Position numbers and translations under genes: made by a program. 53,136 nt of DNA from Minisyncoccota bacterium. GTDB taxonomy: Bacteria; Patescibacteriota; Minisyncoccia; Phycocordibacterales; UBA9973. Positions within the stretch are counted from its first letter, which is position 1. Every line of letters begins with the position of its first letter. The stretch is taken from NCBI GenBank assembly GCA_018061035.1, contig JAGOUX010000005.1:1-53136 (forward strand). The letters run 5' to 3'. Under the pieces are notes generated by a model that searched no databases, was not told where the DNA came from, and worked only from the letters and a program-made list of their open reading frames with translations. Of the stretch, positions 7,448-16,084 are shown one piece after another.

Positions 7448-9046
7448 TTACTCTACTACCTCGATAAGACCCAATTTCTGTAGGCGCATGGAGATAGCGC
7501 CTCGCTTGCGGCCGAATTTTTTCATAAGGTTTGCAATTGAGGCGCCACCCTCAAACGATACTCTTAGGTCTTGATCCTGCTCATCTGTCCAAGGTCTGTA
7601 TGCATTTGGGTGCTTGGCTCGGATTTCTTCTAACTTGCCTGTATTTCCTTTCTCTTTCTTCGTCTTCCCTTTTTTTATAGTGCCACCACTCGCAATGATA
7701 AAATTCTCATGCATTTTCTTAAGCTCGTCTTTTGACAATCCATCGAATACTTCCACTGCTTCGCGAGATTTTTGTTTAAATTCAATATCCTTCTCTATCA
7801 CATCTGGGTGCACACGCAGCGCCTGCGCATTGATACCAAGTAGATACAAACCAGAGAGCCTACGGACTCGAGAGAGCGCCACATAACCCTGCCCATATTC
7901 AAATACATTGGATAGGTCCATGATAGCCGCATCTAGGCTCATACCCTGGCTCTTGTGCACGGTTATAGCCCAGGCCAATCGGAGTGGCACCTGGCTCACC
8001 TGTGCTCGAATCTTGCCATTCTCTTCTACTATCCAGTCCATCGGGGTAACTGTTATTGTCTTGCCGTCCATCGCCTCAATGACAGGATATCCCGTAGATT
8101 CTTCGAATCCTGTGACTTTACCCAAGGTGCCATTCATATATCCTTCCTTGGGATTGTTCTTGGTGCACATCACCACCGCACCAACCTTGAGTTCTAAATT
8201 CTCCGGAGAGAGGCAACCTTTCTTGATCGTAGTGACTATCCCCTCACTTCCAGAAGAAGTCATTACGAAAAACTTCCCTTCTGTTTCAAGCTTCGCCAGC
8301 TCGGTACTATTCACACGATCTACATCTACGTTATGTGAAAAAAGCTTGGTAATATTCTCTGGCATATTTTCTCGAGTGATCTGACGTGATGTTACATATT
8401 CAAAATGTTCTTGTTCCACATTGTCTGCTCGGATCGCCGAGAGAAGAGAGAGGAATGTATCGTCGTCTTGCCTATGCTGTTCGGAGAGATAGCAGATCAC
8501 CGGCTTGGCTCGCTCCCACGCACCGGCATCGTATGCGAAGTTATTGTTCTTGGCCTGCTCGCCATCATCCATGAGAGCCTGCTGTTTCTTGGGATCAGCA
8601 TTCCTTCTTACAATAGGCGGAAGCTGAAAAAAGTCTCCGACAAAAATTATCTGGATTCCACCGAAAGGCTCCGGGTTCTGCTTCACTTCTCTACAAACCA
8701 AGTCGATCATATCCACCATCGCCGCGGTAAGCATAGATATCTCGTCTATTATGAGCACCCGGGTACGGTTGATGCGCTTGGCGATGTACTCGCTTCCTGC
8801 TATCTTGTCGACATCATATCTATCTAAATGGTCCTTGATCCCGATACCGCTCCAGGAGTGAATGGTCATACCACCAATATGTGTAGCGGCAATGCCGGTA
8901 GATGCGGTAATGGCTGGCTCGATATCGCATGCGCGCAAATATTCCACATACGCATTGATGGTATGTGTCTTGCCCGCACCTGGCTCGCCAGTGAGGAATA
9001 CATTCGCTCCAGTTTTTAAAATATCGAGAGCTTGATCCTGTGTCAT
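7448..9046 (-). CDS. PIF1/RecD-like DNA helicase with C-terminal HTH domain
   Basis: A 532-aa superfamily 1B helicase. The Walker A loop is G20-E-P-G-A-G-K-T, Walker B is L-I-I-D100-E101, and the C-terminal motor motifs include W-A-I-T-V-H-K-S-Q-G and a V-A-L-S-R-V-R motif, as in PIF1 and RecD2. The last 50 residues (about 483-532) read like a Myb/SANT or GcrA-type DNA-binding helix-turn-helix with W-T-D-E-Q-D at its start, so the helicase may be tethered to DNA. It would unwind DNA during repair or replication. It follows argS by 13 nt. Confidence 0.9.
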   Translation of the reverse strand: MTQDQALDILKTGANVFLTGEPGAGKTHTINAYVEYLRACDIEPAITASTGIAATHIGGMTIHSWSGIGIKDHLDRYDVDKIAGSEYIAKRINRTRVLIIDEISMLTAAMVDMIDLVCREVKQNPEPFGGIQIIFVGDFFQLPPIVRRNADPKKQQALMDDGEQAKNNNFAYDAGAWERAKPVICYLSEQHRQDDDTFLSLLSAIRADNVEQEHFEYVTSRQITRENMPENITKLFSHNVDVDRVNSTELAKLETEGKFFVMTSSGSEGIVTTIKKGCLSPENLELKVGAVVMCTKNNPKEGYMNGTLGKVTGFEESTGYPVIEAMDGKTITVTPMDWIVEENGKIRAQVSQVPLRLAWAITVHKSQGMSLDAAIMDLSNVFEYGQGYVALSRVRRLSGLYLLGINAQALRVHPDVIEKDIEFKQKSREAVEVFDGLSKDELKKMHENFIIASGGTIKKGKTKKEKGNTGKLEEIRAKHPNAYRPWTDEQDQDLRVSFEGGASIANLMKKFGRKRGAISMRLQKLGLIEVVE

Positions 9047-9059
9047 TAACCTTATTCTA

Positions 9060-10769
9060 CTACATCTTCTCCGGAGCTTCTACGCCCAAGAGATTAAGAC
9101 CCTTCTTCATAACGAAAGAAAATGCATATGTAAGAGCAACTTTATATGGAGAAGTGCGATCATCCTTTTTTACAATTACTGAGTTGCCATAAAAGCTATT
9201 GAAGGCACGAGCAAGCTCAATCAGATATGTGGCAATATGGTGCGGTTCGGATTCCTCTGCAGACCGAACGACTACCTCAGAGAATCGATAGAGCAGTCTC
9301 TCAACTTCTGTTACTTCTTCAGGAACTGTATCAAAATCAGGCAAGACATTTTCAGTTTTAGACTTTTCAGTTATGGAGTGAGCGCGTGCATATGAGTATT
9401 GTAGGTATGGGCCAGAATCCCCTTCGGTAGATATAGATTCTTCTACATCATATACAATGTCGCTTCCTGCTTTTGAGCGAAGAATAGAGTATTTGATTGC
9501 TGCCACTCCTACAACTTCTGCGATTTTGTTCTTTGCATCATTATCAAGCTCTCTGTCTTTGAGCTTCTCTCCGATAACCTCTATTGTGTCTCGGATCAAT
9601 GACTCGCCTGTAACAATATTTCCCTTTCGTGAACCCATCTTACCTGTTGCGAGACGCATCATACCGTGAGTGATATGTCTCATCTTTGATTCATATTCTG
9701 GATGTATCAGTGAAATCGCCTTTGCAACCACTCGCATATAGTCAGTCTGCTCGTTGGCGGTGATCACTATTGATAAGTCCATGTTTGGCATTATCTTGAA
9801 TTTCTCTTCGGTTAAGCCAAGTTCTTTAGTCTCATAGGTTGGTAATCCTTGTGAAGTGATGAACACTCGAGTGTGAAGCTTGGGATCATGAGCTTCAGCT
9901 TTGAAAACAACTGCTCCATCTGACTCTTCAAAGACCTTCCCTAAATTCTTTCGAACTAATTCCTCTCCATATGGAGCAACCTTGCTCTCGAGGAAGTAGT
10001 AATCGAATTGTGTACCGAGAATTTTGTATAAATCCTCAAATGCTTCCATTGTAACTTTGAAACCCCAGTCATAAACCTGATTAACCTCTTCATCTTCTCG
10101 GGAATAGATCTTTTTGTTAAGCGCGTCAATTTCCTTTTTCGCTTCCTCATCTTCTTCGTATGCCTTACTACCTAGTACATATGAATCACCGATGTACTGA
10201 GCAATCACAGCAAGAGGAGCATTCATATCTTCAGGCATTCCTTTTTTCTGCATACCATAGAAAGCTCTTGCTACATGAAGCCCCACATCTCCTTGATAGT
10301 TAGCTCGTGAAACTTCGGCTCCGGAGTGTTCAAATATCCTCGAGATGGATTCTCCGATGGCATTTGTCATTAGGTGTCCAATATGAAATGGCTTGAAAGG
10401 ATTAGGATCAGTGTATTCGATCATCACCTTCTTCCCAGCAAGCATTGTATTGGCGCCAACTTCTTTTGTATTTAAAATTTCCTCCACACTTCGGCTAAAA
10501 AATTCTCTTGAGAGATAAAAATTAATGAATCCTGCTCCTGCAACCTCTGTCTTGGAAATTTCTTTCGGCAAATGTTTGATCATCTCCCCTGCAATCTTAT
10601 CCGCAAGCTCTCTCGGATTCATCTTGAGCTTCTTGGCGCAAGCCATTGCGACATTTGTAGAATAATCACCATTCTTAAAATCTTCAGGGTGCTCAACAAC
10701 AAAATCAGCTTGCTCTATATCAAGATTCTTAAGTGCCTGATTAATTAAATTTTTGATTATATCCTGCAT
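9060..10769 (-). CDS. argS: Arginyl-tRNA synthetase
   Basis: A 569-aa class Ic synthetase. It has the N-terminal additional domain (1-90), a catalytic core with H129-I-G-H132 in a P-F-H-I-G-H context, the ArgRS variant of the KMSKS loop (G-S-R-K-G-N), and a C-terminal DALR anticodon domain ending in the family's typical V-E-A-P-E-K-M. The open frame extends upstream to 10880, but that stretch overlaps dut and encodes an unrelated hydrophobic peptide; the ATG at 10769 gives the normal ArgRS start. A structured leader like that of hup lies between dut and this start. Confidence 0.96.
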   Translation of the reverse strand: MQDIIKNLINQALKNLDIEQADFVVEHPEDFKNGDYSTNVAMACAKKLKMNPRELADKIAGEMIKHLPKEISKTEVAGAGFINFYLSREFFSRSVEEILNTKEVGANTMLAGKKVMIEYTDPNPFKPFHIGHLMTNAIGESISRIFEHSGAEVSRANYQGDVGLHVARAFYGMQKKGMPEDMNAPLAVIAQYIGDSYVLGSKAYEEDEEAKKEIDALNKKIYSREDEEVNQVYDWGFKVTMEAFEDLYKILGTQFDYYFLESKVAPYGEELVRKNLGKVFEESDGAVVFKAEAHDPKLHTRVFITSQGLPTYETKELGLTEEKFKIMPNMDLSIVITANEQTDYMRVVAKAISLIHPEYESKMRHITHGMMRLATGKMGSRKGNIVTGESLIRDTIEVIGEKLKDRELDNDAKNKIAEVVGVAAIKYSILRSKAGSDIVYDVEESISTEGDSGPYLQYSYARAHSITEKSKTENVLPDFDTVPEEVTEVERLLYRFSEVVVRSAEESEPHHIATYLIELARAFNSFYGNSVIVKKDDRTSPYKVALTYAFSFVMKKGLNLLGVEAPEKM

Positions 10770-10812
10770 TTGATTTTGCAAATCACACCGCGTAAGTCCT
10801 ATAGGCGCGGTG
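10770..10812 (-). promoter_or_regulatory. Two-hairpin leader element before argS (same family as hup leader)
   Basis: Directly after the dut stop the minus strand forms CACCGCG/CGCGGTG, with an inner CC-TATA-GG and a 3'-side bulge ACTTA. A small hairpin TGATTT-gc-AAAATCA then ends one base before the ATG. The hup leader has the same layout, with compensated stem changes. Confidence 0.6.
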
Positions 10813-11235
10813 CTAACCAGTCGTACCAAAGCCACCACGACTATTACTATCCATAGTATCAGTTTCTTCCCACTCGGCAATGTCTACCTTTATAAATGCT
10901 CCTTGGCCGAGACGCTCTCCTTTCTCAACTTTAACCTCCATGTCAGATATATTGTATACCTGAAGTAGTATCTCGTCTGTCTCCCCGCAATAATCTGTAT
11001 CTATAAATCCTGTGCTTACGAGCAATCCTTTCTTCTTGAGGGTGCTAGATCGGTCCTTGATCTCGAGCATGTAGCCCTTTGGCGTAGCCACTATCACATT
11101 GGTGGGCAAACGTTCTAATGTCTTAGGCGGAATAACAACATCAATTCGAGAGTATAGATCAAAAGCCACAGCTCCAGGAGTCTGGTATATAGGCATCGGC
11201 AAACTTTTATCTATTCTTTTAATTTTTACTTTCAT
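10813..11235 (-). CDS. dut: dUTP diphosphatase (trimeric dUTPase)
   Basis: A 140-aa dUTPase that hydrolyses dUTP to dUMP, limiting uracil in DNA and feeding thymidylate synthesis. All five conserved motifs are present in order: A-F-D-L-Y-S, D-R-S-S, a G-F-I-D-T-D-Y-C-G-E segment, G-E-R-L-G-Q, and the C-terminal glycine-rich S-R-G-G-F-G-T-T-G arm. It lies 1 nt downstream of a Nudix gene and close to tmk, forming a nucleotide-pool group. Confidence 0.95.
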   Translation of the reverse strand: MKVKIKRIDKSLPMPIYQTPGAVAFDLYSRIDVVIPPKTLERLPTNVIVATPKGYMLEIKDRSSTLKKKGLLVSTGFIDTDYCGETDEILLQVYNISDMEVKVEKGERLGQGAFIKVDIAEWEETDTMDSNSRGGFGTTG

Positions 11236-11236
11236 A

Positions 11237-11725
11237 TTAGTTTATATTAAACATTTCTAAATAACGATCAAACCCACTTAAAAACATCTCAGGACTATCT
11301 TTTACCAGTTTAGCTAATTCTTCTTTATTAAACCATCTTATCTCTTCAACCTCTTCATCCTGTTTGCGGAATGGGTAATCATGATCAACAACAGTAGTAA
11401 ACCATTGACCAAAATACTCATGTGATGTTGAGCGACGATTTTTAGGGCCCAATATTGGTGTAAAATTCTTCAAACCAATTTCCTCTTCAGCTTCCTTTAT
11501 AACATTTTGTTCATAAGTTTCCCCCTCCTCAACCGTACCTGCCACAGCCGGACCCCACTTACCCGGATCATTTTTCTTTGTAAATACTCTTTGAGCAAGT
11601 AAAATATTTCCTTCTTTATCTGTGACCCATAAAGCAGAAACTCGGGTGATATCCTTTGGATCCCTGTCCTGTTTATCTTTATAACCAATAATTTCATCTT
11701 GTTCGTTAACTATGGGTAATCGCAT
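11237..11725 (-). CDS. Nudix hydrolase
   Basis: A 162-aa Nudix protein with the Nudix box at residues 63-85 (G-x5-E-x7-K-E-A-x-E-E-x-G-L, with Lys in place of the usual Arg at the first charged position). The N-terminal strand and the A-Q-R segment resemble the isopentenyl-diphosphate isomerase/YfcD-like subgroup, but this is only weak guidance and the substrate is not known. It is packed between tmk and dut with 1-nt gaps, which favours a role in clearing unwanted nucleotides. Confidence 0.85.
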   Translation of the reverse strand: MRLPIVNEQDEIIGYKDKQDRDPKDITRVSALWVTDKEGNILLAQRVFTKKNDPGKWGPAVAGTVEEGETYEQNVIKEAEEEIGLKNFTPILGPKNRRSTSHEYFGQWFTTVVDHDYPFRKQDEEVEEIRWFNKEELAKLVKDSPEMFLSGFDRYLEMFNIN

Positions 11726-11726
11726 A

Positions 11727-12413
11727 TTATTTCAAAACTTTTTTAACTTTTTCATAAACTTTTGCATGGATATTTTCTCTTGTATCCAATTTTCCGTTCT
11801 TTATACATTCAATTTTAACCCAATTCTTTTGTGTTTTCGCTAACCAGAGTGCGCTTTTAATTGAGTTCTCTTTAAAGTTGCGGTCCACTTCGTGCACATC
11901 TTTCTTGTTGCCTGCGTACGCTCTGGCTGCCTTCTTATTTCTCTCCTCTATCAACATCTCCACAAAATGAATTGGCAATGAGAGATATACAGTCAGATCA
12001 GGTCGAGGAATTTTAAAAACCTTATATTCCATCTCATCCAACCACTTCAAAAAAGCTACACGTTTTGCCACATTCTTTATTTTACCGCCTTGGTGTATTT
12101 GGTTTGCACTGACATATCTATCAAGCACCACCATATATCCTTTATCTAAATATTTATTTATTTCTTTTGAAGATTCCCAACGGTCTGCTGCATATAGCAC
12201 AGAAACAATCTTTGGATGCACATTGATAAAATTATAGTACTGCTCAGTCAGACAGTGGCCGATAAAACCACCCATAAAGTTCTCATAATGTGGAAAATGA
12301 ATGGATTTCACCTTAAAACCTTCGCTTTTTAGCTTTTTAGAGAGTAAATCTATTTGAGTACTCTTTCCAGATCCATCAGTACCGTCTATTACTATGAGTT
12401 TTCCTTTTTTCAT
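11727..12413 (-). CDS. tmk: Thymidylate kinase-like P-loop kinase
   Basis: A 228-aa kinase predicted to phosphorylate dTMP to dTDP. The P-loop is G10-T-D-G-S-G-K-S-T18, the D-R-Y motif of the family is present with Y-V-S-A-N-Q after it, and a lysine/arginine-rich LID region lies near residues 160-175. The sequence is somewhat nearer to archaeal and eukaryotic-type thymidylate kinases than to the E. coli enzyme in spacing, by eye. It is followed by Nudix and dut genes, consistent with dTTP synthesis. Confidence 0.85.
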   Translation of the reverse strand: MKKGKLIVIDGTDGSGKSTQIDLLSKKLKSEGFKVKSIHFPHYENFMGGFIGHCLTEQYYNFINVHPKIVSVLYAADRWESSKEINKYLDKGYMVVLDRYVSANQIHQGGKIKNVAKRVAFLKWLDEMEYKVFKIPRPDLTVYLSLPIHFVEMLIEERNKKAARAYAGNKKDVHEVDRNFKENSIKSALWLAKTQKNWVKIECIKNGKLDTRENIHAKVYEKVKKVLK

Positions 12414-12454
12414 TATGCAAGAACTATATCAAAAAAGAGCTTAAATAGAAAACT

Positions 12455-12919
12455 CTACTTACTCAACTCTTTTAATGCTTCTATTGCGTAGTATTTCACA
12501 TTTGGAACTAGCTCAGTATTTTCGAGATCTTCCATGGTGAACCATTTCGTTTCTGCCTGCTCGTGAGCACTTACTGACGCACTGATTTGATCAGTATCCG
12601 AAGTAGCAAAATATACAAACATGATATGTTCGTGATTTTCATTTACTCTGTGACGGCCCATGAACTTTGGAGGTATAAGTTCTCGATACCCATAATCATT
12701 TGGTTGTACTGGTTTTGCATATCCAATAATCTTTACATCAAGCCCCACTTCCTCTTTTATCTCTCGTATTGCTGCTTGATTTGGATCTTCATTAAGCTCA
12801 ATGTGTCCGCCTATAGAAAGCCAGTACTTAAATTTGTCATGCATGCGAAGTAGGACTTTATTTTTATGAACAATAAAAACTTCTACGCAGAAATCAATTT
12901 TTTCGTGAATGTGCGACAT
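12455..12919 (-). CDS. Nudix hydrolase
   Basis: A 154-aa Nudix protein with a canonical box at about residues 37-60 (G-G-H-I-E-L-N-E-D ... R-E-I-K-E-E-V-G-L). The start at 12919 was chosen because the upstream extension lies inside the aldo/keto reductase gene. The substrate is unknown. It is separate in sequence from the Nudix gene at 11237, sharing only the box, so the two are not a recent duplication. Confidence 0.85.
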   Translation of the reverse strand: MSHIHEKIDFCVEVFIVHKNKVLLRMHDKFKYWLSIGGHIELNEDPNQAAIREIKEEVGLDVKIIGYAKPVQPNDYGYRELIPPKFMGRHRVNENHEHIMFVYFATSDTDQISASVSAHEQAETKWFTMEDLENTELVPNVKYYAIEALKELSK

Positions 12920-12926
12920 ATAATTG

Positions 12927-13796
12927 TTAGCCCAAGGGCACAACATCTGAAATACTTTTCTGATCTGGATATTCGGTTCTCAACTTTTCGATGTCTTCTT
13001 TATCCATTTCCCAACCAACAGCTCCCAGATTATCTTTTAAATGTTCGATGCTGCGAGTTTTTGAGAGAGTTACAACATACGGTTGAGACATGAGCCAGTT
13101 GAGTGCAACTTGGGCAGGAGTCTTTTGATACTTTTCACACATTTCTTTAAAAATTTCTGGAATATCTTGCAATAGTACTCCCTTGCTTACTGGCCTATAA
13201 GCCACAAGGAATATATCGTTGTCTTGACAGTACTCCAAAAGGCCAGAAGCTTCGGGTTCACGAAACTCTAGGTTGTAGTGAACTTGGTTGCAGACAATTT
13301 TATTTTTTGTGTACGATTGTGCTTCTTGAAAAAACTCCTTGTTGAAGTTAGATACTCCGATATTTCTTACCATTCCCTGCTCAACCAAGTAGTCCAGAGC
13401 GCGTATCGTATCTTTTAGACTGAAGTTTGGATTGTGTTGATGTAAAAGATATAAATCTAGATATGGAGTTTGCAGCCTCTCCAAGCTTTGCTTGCATGAG
13501 TTAATCACACTGTCATATGACATGTTAAGATCTTTAACTTTTGAAACAATGAAGAGCTTAGAGCGGTCATAGCCTTTTATGGCTTGTCCAACCAAGGTCT
13601 CTGAGTAACCTCCCGCATACACCTCTGCTGTGTCTATGTGCACAACACCCAGCTCAATTGCAGCTTGAATTGCTTTGATGTCTGCTGCGTCGTCATTATT
13701 TAAATCACGCTCCCTCCTGCCACCCATCAACCATGTACCCAAACCAAAAATAGGCATTCCGAAACCTATCTTTAATTTTTTGGTTGGGATTCGCAT
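12927..13796 (-). CDS. Aldo/keto reductase
   Basis: A 289-aa NADPH-dependent TIM-barrel oxidoreductase. The catalytic tetrad is visible: D55, Y60 (D-T-A-E-V-Y), K86 (V-S-K-V) and H119 (Y-L-L-H-Q-H). The V-S-N-F motif and a C-terminal S-K-T-R-S nucleotide-binding stretch complete the family pattern. The substrate is uncertain. It begins directly after the glyA stop and probably shares its transcript. Confidence 0.92.
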   Translation of the reverse strand: MRIPTKKLKIGFGMPIFGLGTWLMGGRRERDLNNDDAADIKAIQAAIELGVVHIDTAEVYAGGYSETLVGQAIKGYDRSKLFIVSKVKDLNMSYDSVINSCKQSLERLQTPYLDLYLLHQHNPNFSLKDTIRALDYLVEQGMVRNIGVSNFNKEFFQEAQSYTKNKIVCNQVHYNLEFREPEASGLLEYCQDNDIFLVAYRPVSKGVLLQDIPEIFKEMCEKYQKTPAQVALNWLMSQPYVVTLSKTRSIEHLKDNLGAVGWEMDKEDIEKLRTEYPDQKSISDVVPLG

Positions 13797-15041
13797 TTAC
13801 ACAAATTTCTTAGGAATAGGAAAACGCTTTGCTAATTTTTTAACTTCTTTGTGCACAAAGGCTTTTACTTTCTTGTCATCCTTATTCATCAAGGTCAGAA
13901 TCATCAGGTCCGCAACTTTTTTACATTCCTTTTCTTTGAAACCTCTTGTGGTAATTGCTGGGGTACCAAAACGAATTCCAGATGGATCCATAGGCTTCCT
14001 GGTATCCCCTGCGATAGAGTTCATATTGAGAGTCATACCCACTTCATCTAGCACTGTCTGTGCTTCCTTGCCAGTCACACCCAGAGAGCCAAATACATCA
14101 GCTAATATAAGGTGATTATCTGTGCCTCCCCCAATCATACGAATCTTGTTCTTCTTAAATACCTCAGCCATAGCTTTGGCATTCTTGAGTATCTGCTTGG
14201 CATACGCCTTGTACTTCGGAGTAAGAGCCTCTCCAAAGGCGACAGCTTTTGCTGCAATGATATGCATGTGCGGTCCACCCTGGATGCCTGGGAAAATTGA
14301 TTTATCTATTTTCTTTGCAATCTCTTCATTCTCTCTTGTCAGTATCATTCCTCCGCGTGGACCACGAAGTGTCTTGTGGGTTGTGGTAGTGATAATATCA
14401 AAACCATCATCAAAAGGATTTCTCAAAACTCCTGCGCCGATTAGTCCGGCAATGTGGGCCATATCTGCCATAGTAACTGCGCCCACTTCGTGTGCAATCT
14501 CTACAAACTTTTTGTAATTTAGTGTGCGAGGATATGCAGAAAATCCAGCGATGATTAATTTTGGCTTTTCACGTAGAGCTACTTGTCGCATATCTTCGTA
14601 ATCAATCTCGCCAGTTTCCGGATCTTTCATCTTATAGGTCACAAATTTGTAGATCTTTGCCGGCAAGGTCATTGGGTGCCCGTGTGTCAGGTGTCCGCCG
14701 TGCGAAAGATCCATACCCATTACCACATCTCCAGGCTGAAGCAATGCTGCATACACTGCGAGGTTTGCCGGTGCACCAGAGTGCGGCTGTACGTTTGCAA
14801 ACTTACACTTAAAAAGCTTGCATGCTCGCTCTATTGCCAAAGTTTCCACCTGATCAGTCCACTCTTGTCCGCCATAGTATCTTTTGCCTGGATAACCTTC
14901 TGAATATTTGTTTGTGAAAATTGAACCATTCGCCTCGAGCACATCCTGTGATACATAGTTTTCAGATGGTATAAGTTCAAGGCCCTCTCTCTGTCTTTTC
15001 TCTTCACCTTTAATGAATTTTCCGATTAGTTTATCTTTCAT
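13797..15041 (-). CDS. glyA: Serine hydroxymethyltransferase
   Basis: A 414-aa PLP enzyme that interconverts serine and glycine and charges tetrahydrofolate with a one-carbon unit. The PLP lysine is in T-T-T-T-H-K-T-L-R-G-P-R, and the N-terminal L-I-P-S-E-N-Y-V-S and Y-Y-G-G motifs are intact. The length is normal. It heads a minus-strand run. The start codon is embedded in the 3' arm of a perfect 14-bp inverted repeat (see element at 15040-15121), which suggests control at initiation. Confidence 0.97.
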   Translation of the reverse strand: MKDKLIGKFIKGEEKRQREGLELIPSENYVSQDVLEANGSIFTNKYSEGYPGKRYYGGQEWTDQVETLAIERACKLFKCKFANVQPHSGAPANLAVYAALLQPGDVVMGMDLSHGGHLTHGHPMTLPAKIYKFVTYKMKDPETGEIDYEDMRQVALREKPKLIIAGFSAYPRTLNYKKFVEIAHEVGAVTMADMAHIAGLIGAGVLRNPFDDGFDIITTTTHKTLRGPRGGMILTRENEEIAKKIDKSIFPGIQGGPHMHIIAAKAVAFGEALTPKYKAYAKQILKNAKAMAEVFKKNKIRMIGGGTDNHLILADVFGSLGVTGKEAQTVLDEVGMTLNMNSIAGDTRKPMDPSGIRFGTPAITTRGFKEKECKKVADLMILTLMNKDDKKVKAFVHKEVKKLAKRFPIPKKFV

Positions 15042-15121
15042 TCCGTTAGAAATTAGTTATTTAATAATAAAATATATTTACCGTCAGATCTATTTCTAAC
15101 GGAATTCATATCCCAATAGTA
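15040..15121 (-). promoter_or_regulatory. Start-codon-sequestering leader element before glyA (E3)
   Basis: Minus strand: TACTAT box (15116-15121), then exactly 10 nt, then arm 1 ATTCCGTTAGAAAT (15092-15105), perfectly complementary to arm 3 ATTTCTAACGGAAT (15040-15053), whose last two bases are the AT of the ATG. A middle arm TCTGACGG (15081-15088) can instead pair with arm 1 (8 bp, 6-nt loop). The same layout occurs before rnhA and the SOD gene. Confidence 0.55.
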
Positions 15122-15128
15122 TCATAGA

Positions 15129-15998
15129 TCACTTCAAGAATGAAAAGGTCTCTTTTAGGCCATCAGACTTCATTATTATTGTCCCCAAAAGGTCTGTTCG
15201 CATGACTTTTACGCCGAATAATTCTAAAGTTTTTAAAGTTTCTCGGTGTGGGTGGCCGTAGTTATTGTCTTTTCCGTTCGAAATCAGCGCGTACGTAGGG
15301 GCGACTGTTTTGGTAAATGCGTTGCCAGTAGAAGTTCGCGAGCCATGATGTCCAACTTTGAGGATGGTGCTTTTAAGTGACTCTGGTGAATTCTCTGAAA
15401 GAACAATTTGTTCTGTTTTTATGGTCGAATCTCCGGTGAGCATTATTGATGTATCTCCATAACTAAGACGCGCTATTATAGAACCGTCGTTTGTACTCCA
15501 CACACGAACATCTCTATCTGGAAATAATATATCTATGAATACACCACCGCCTAAATCCAACTGCATCCCCTTTCTGGCCAGCACCGCAGGAATTTTTTTG
15601 TATTTAATCTGCTCTTCTAGATTTTGATATAATTTTGAATCATTAATCGTACCCGGCTCAAGAACCATATCCACTTGATATACTTTAAGCACATCAAGAA
15701 ATCCAGCAATATGGTCTGCATCCGGATTAGTAATTACTATCGCATCAATATGCCGATCAAATGGAGACATTACTTTTGAAAGAGCACTGAGGAGCTTGCC
15801 CGGAGGCCCAGCATCCACAAGGATCTGTGTACCGCTCGGCGATTCGATGAAAAGCGCATCCCCCTGCCCCACATCAAGCATGGCAAAGGTTAGGATCTTG
15901 TCCTTAATATGAAAATCTAGGTAAAATAAGCAACTGACGCAAAGCAATAGGACAAGAAACACTATCAAGGGTCCGTTTTTCTTGGCTTGGTCAAACAT
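15129..15998 (-). CDS. ComEC C-terminal-type metallo-beta-lactamase protein
   Basis: A 289-aa protein with one N-terminal membrane span (about 10-30) and the MBL domain normally found at the C-terminus of ComEC/Rec2, the DNA-uptake channel. It shows L-D-V-G-Q-G-D, V-D-A-G, V-G-H-H-G-S and a Y-G-H-P motif. The metal motif reads T-N91-P-D-A-D-H, so the first histidine of HxHxDH is Asn. The channel half is a separate gene at 16672-18147, with a SOD gene in between. The start at 15998 follows a TATTAT box by 6 nt. It probably acts with ComEC on incoming DNA; this is inference. Confidence 0.85.
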   Translation of the reverse strand: MFDQAKKNGPLIVFLVLLLCVSCLFYLDFHIKDKILTFAMLDVGQGDALFIESPSGTQILVDAGPPGKLLSALSKVMSPFDRHIDAIVITNPDADHIAGFLDVLKVYQVDMVLEPGTINDSKLYQNLEEQIKYKKIPAVLARKGMQLDLGGGVFIDILFPDRDVRVWSTNDGSIIARLSYGDTSIMLTGDSTIKTEQIVLSENSPESLKSTILKVGHHGSRTSTGNAFTKTVAPTYALISNGKDNNYGHPHRETLKTLELFGVKVMRTDLLGTIIMKSDGLKETFSFLK

Positions 15999-16000
15999 GG

Positions 16001-16084
16001 TACAATAATAACACGTGTCCCGTAGTAAGTTTTTAGTCGCAGGGGCATAACAATACATTATTAATTTAAACTTTAGTACGGGAT
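16001..16084 (+). promoter_or_regulatory. Start-codon-sequestering leader element before the SOD gene (E1)
   Basis: Plus strand: TACAAT box (16001-16006), exactly 10 nt, arm 1 GTCCCGTAGTAAG (16017-16029), and arm 3 CTTTAGTACGGGAT (16071-16084), which pairs with arm 1 and ends in the AT of the start codon. It aligns along its whole length with the element before rnhA. A minus-strand TATTAT box for the MBL gene overlaps at 16005-16010, making this a divergent promoter region. Confidence 0.5.
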
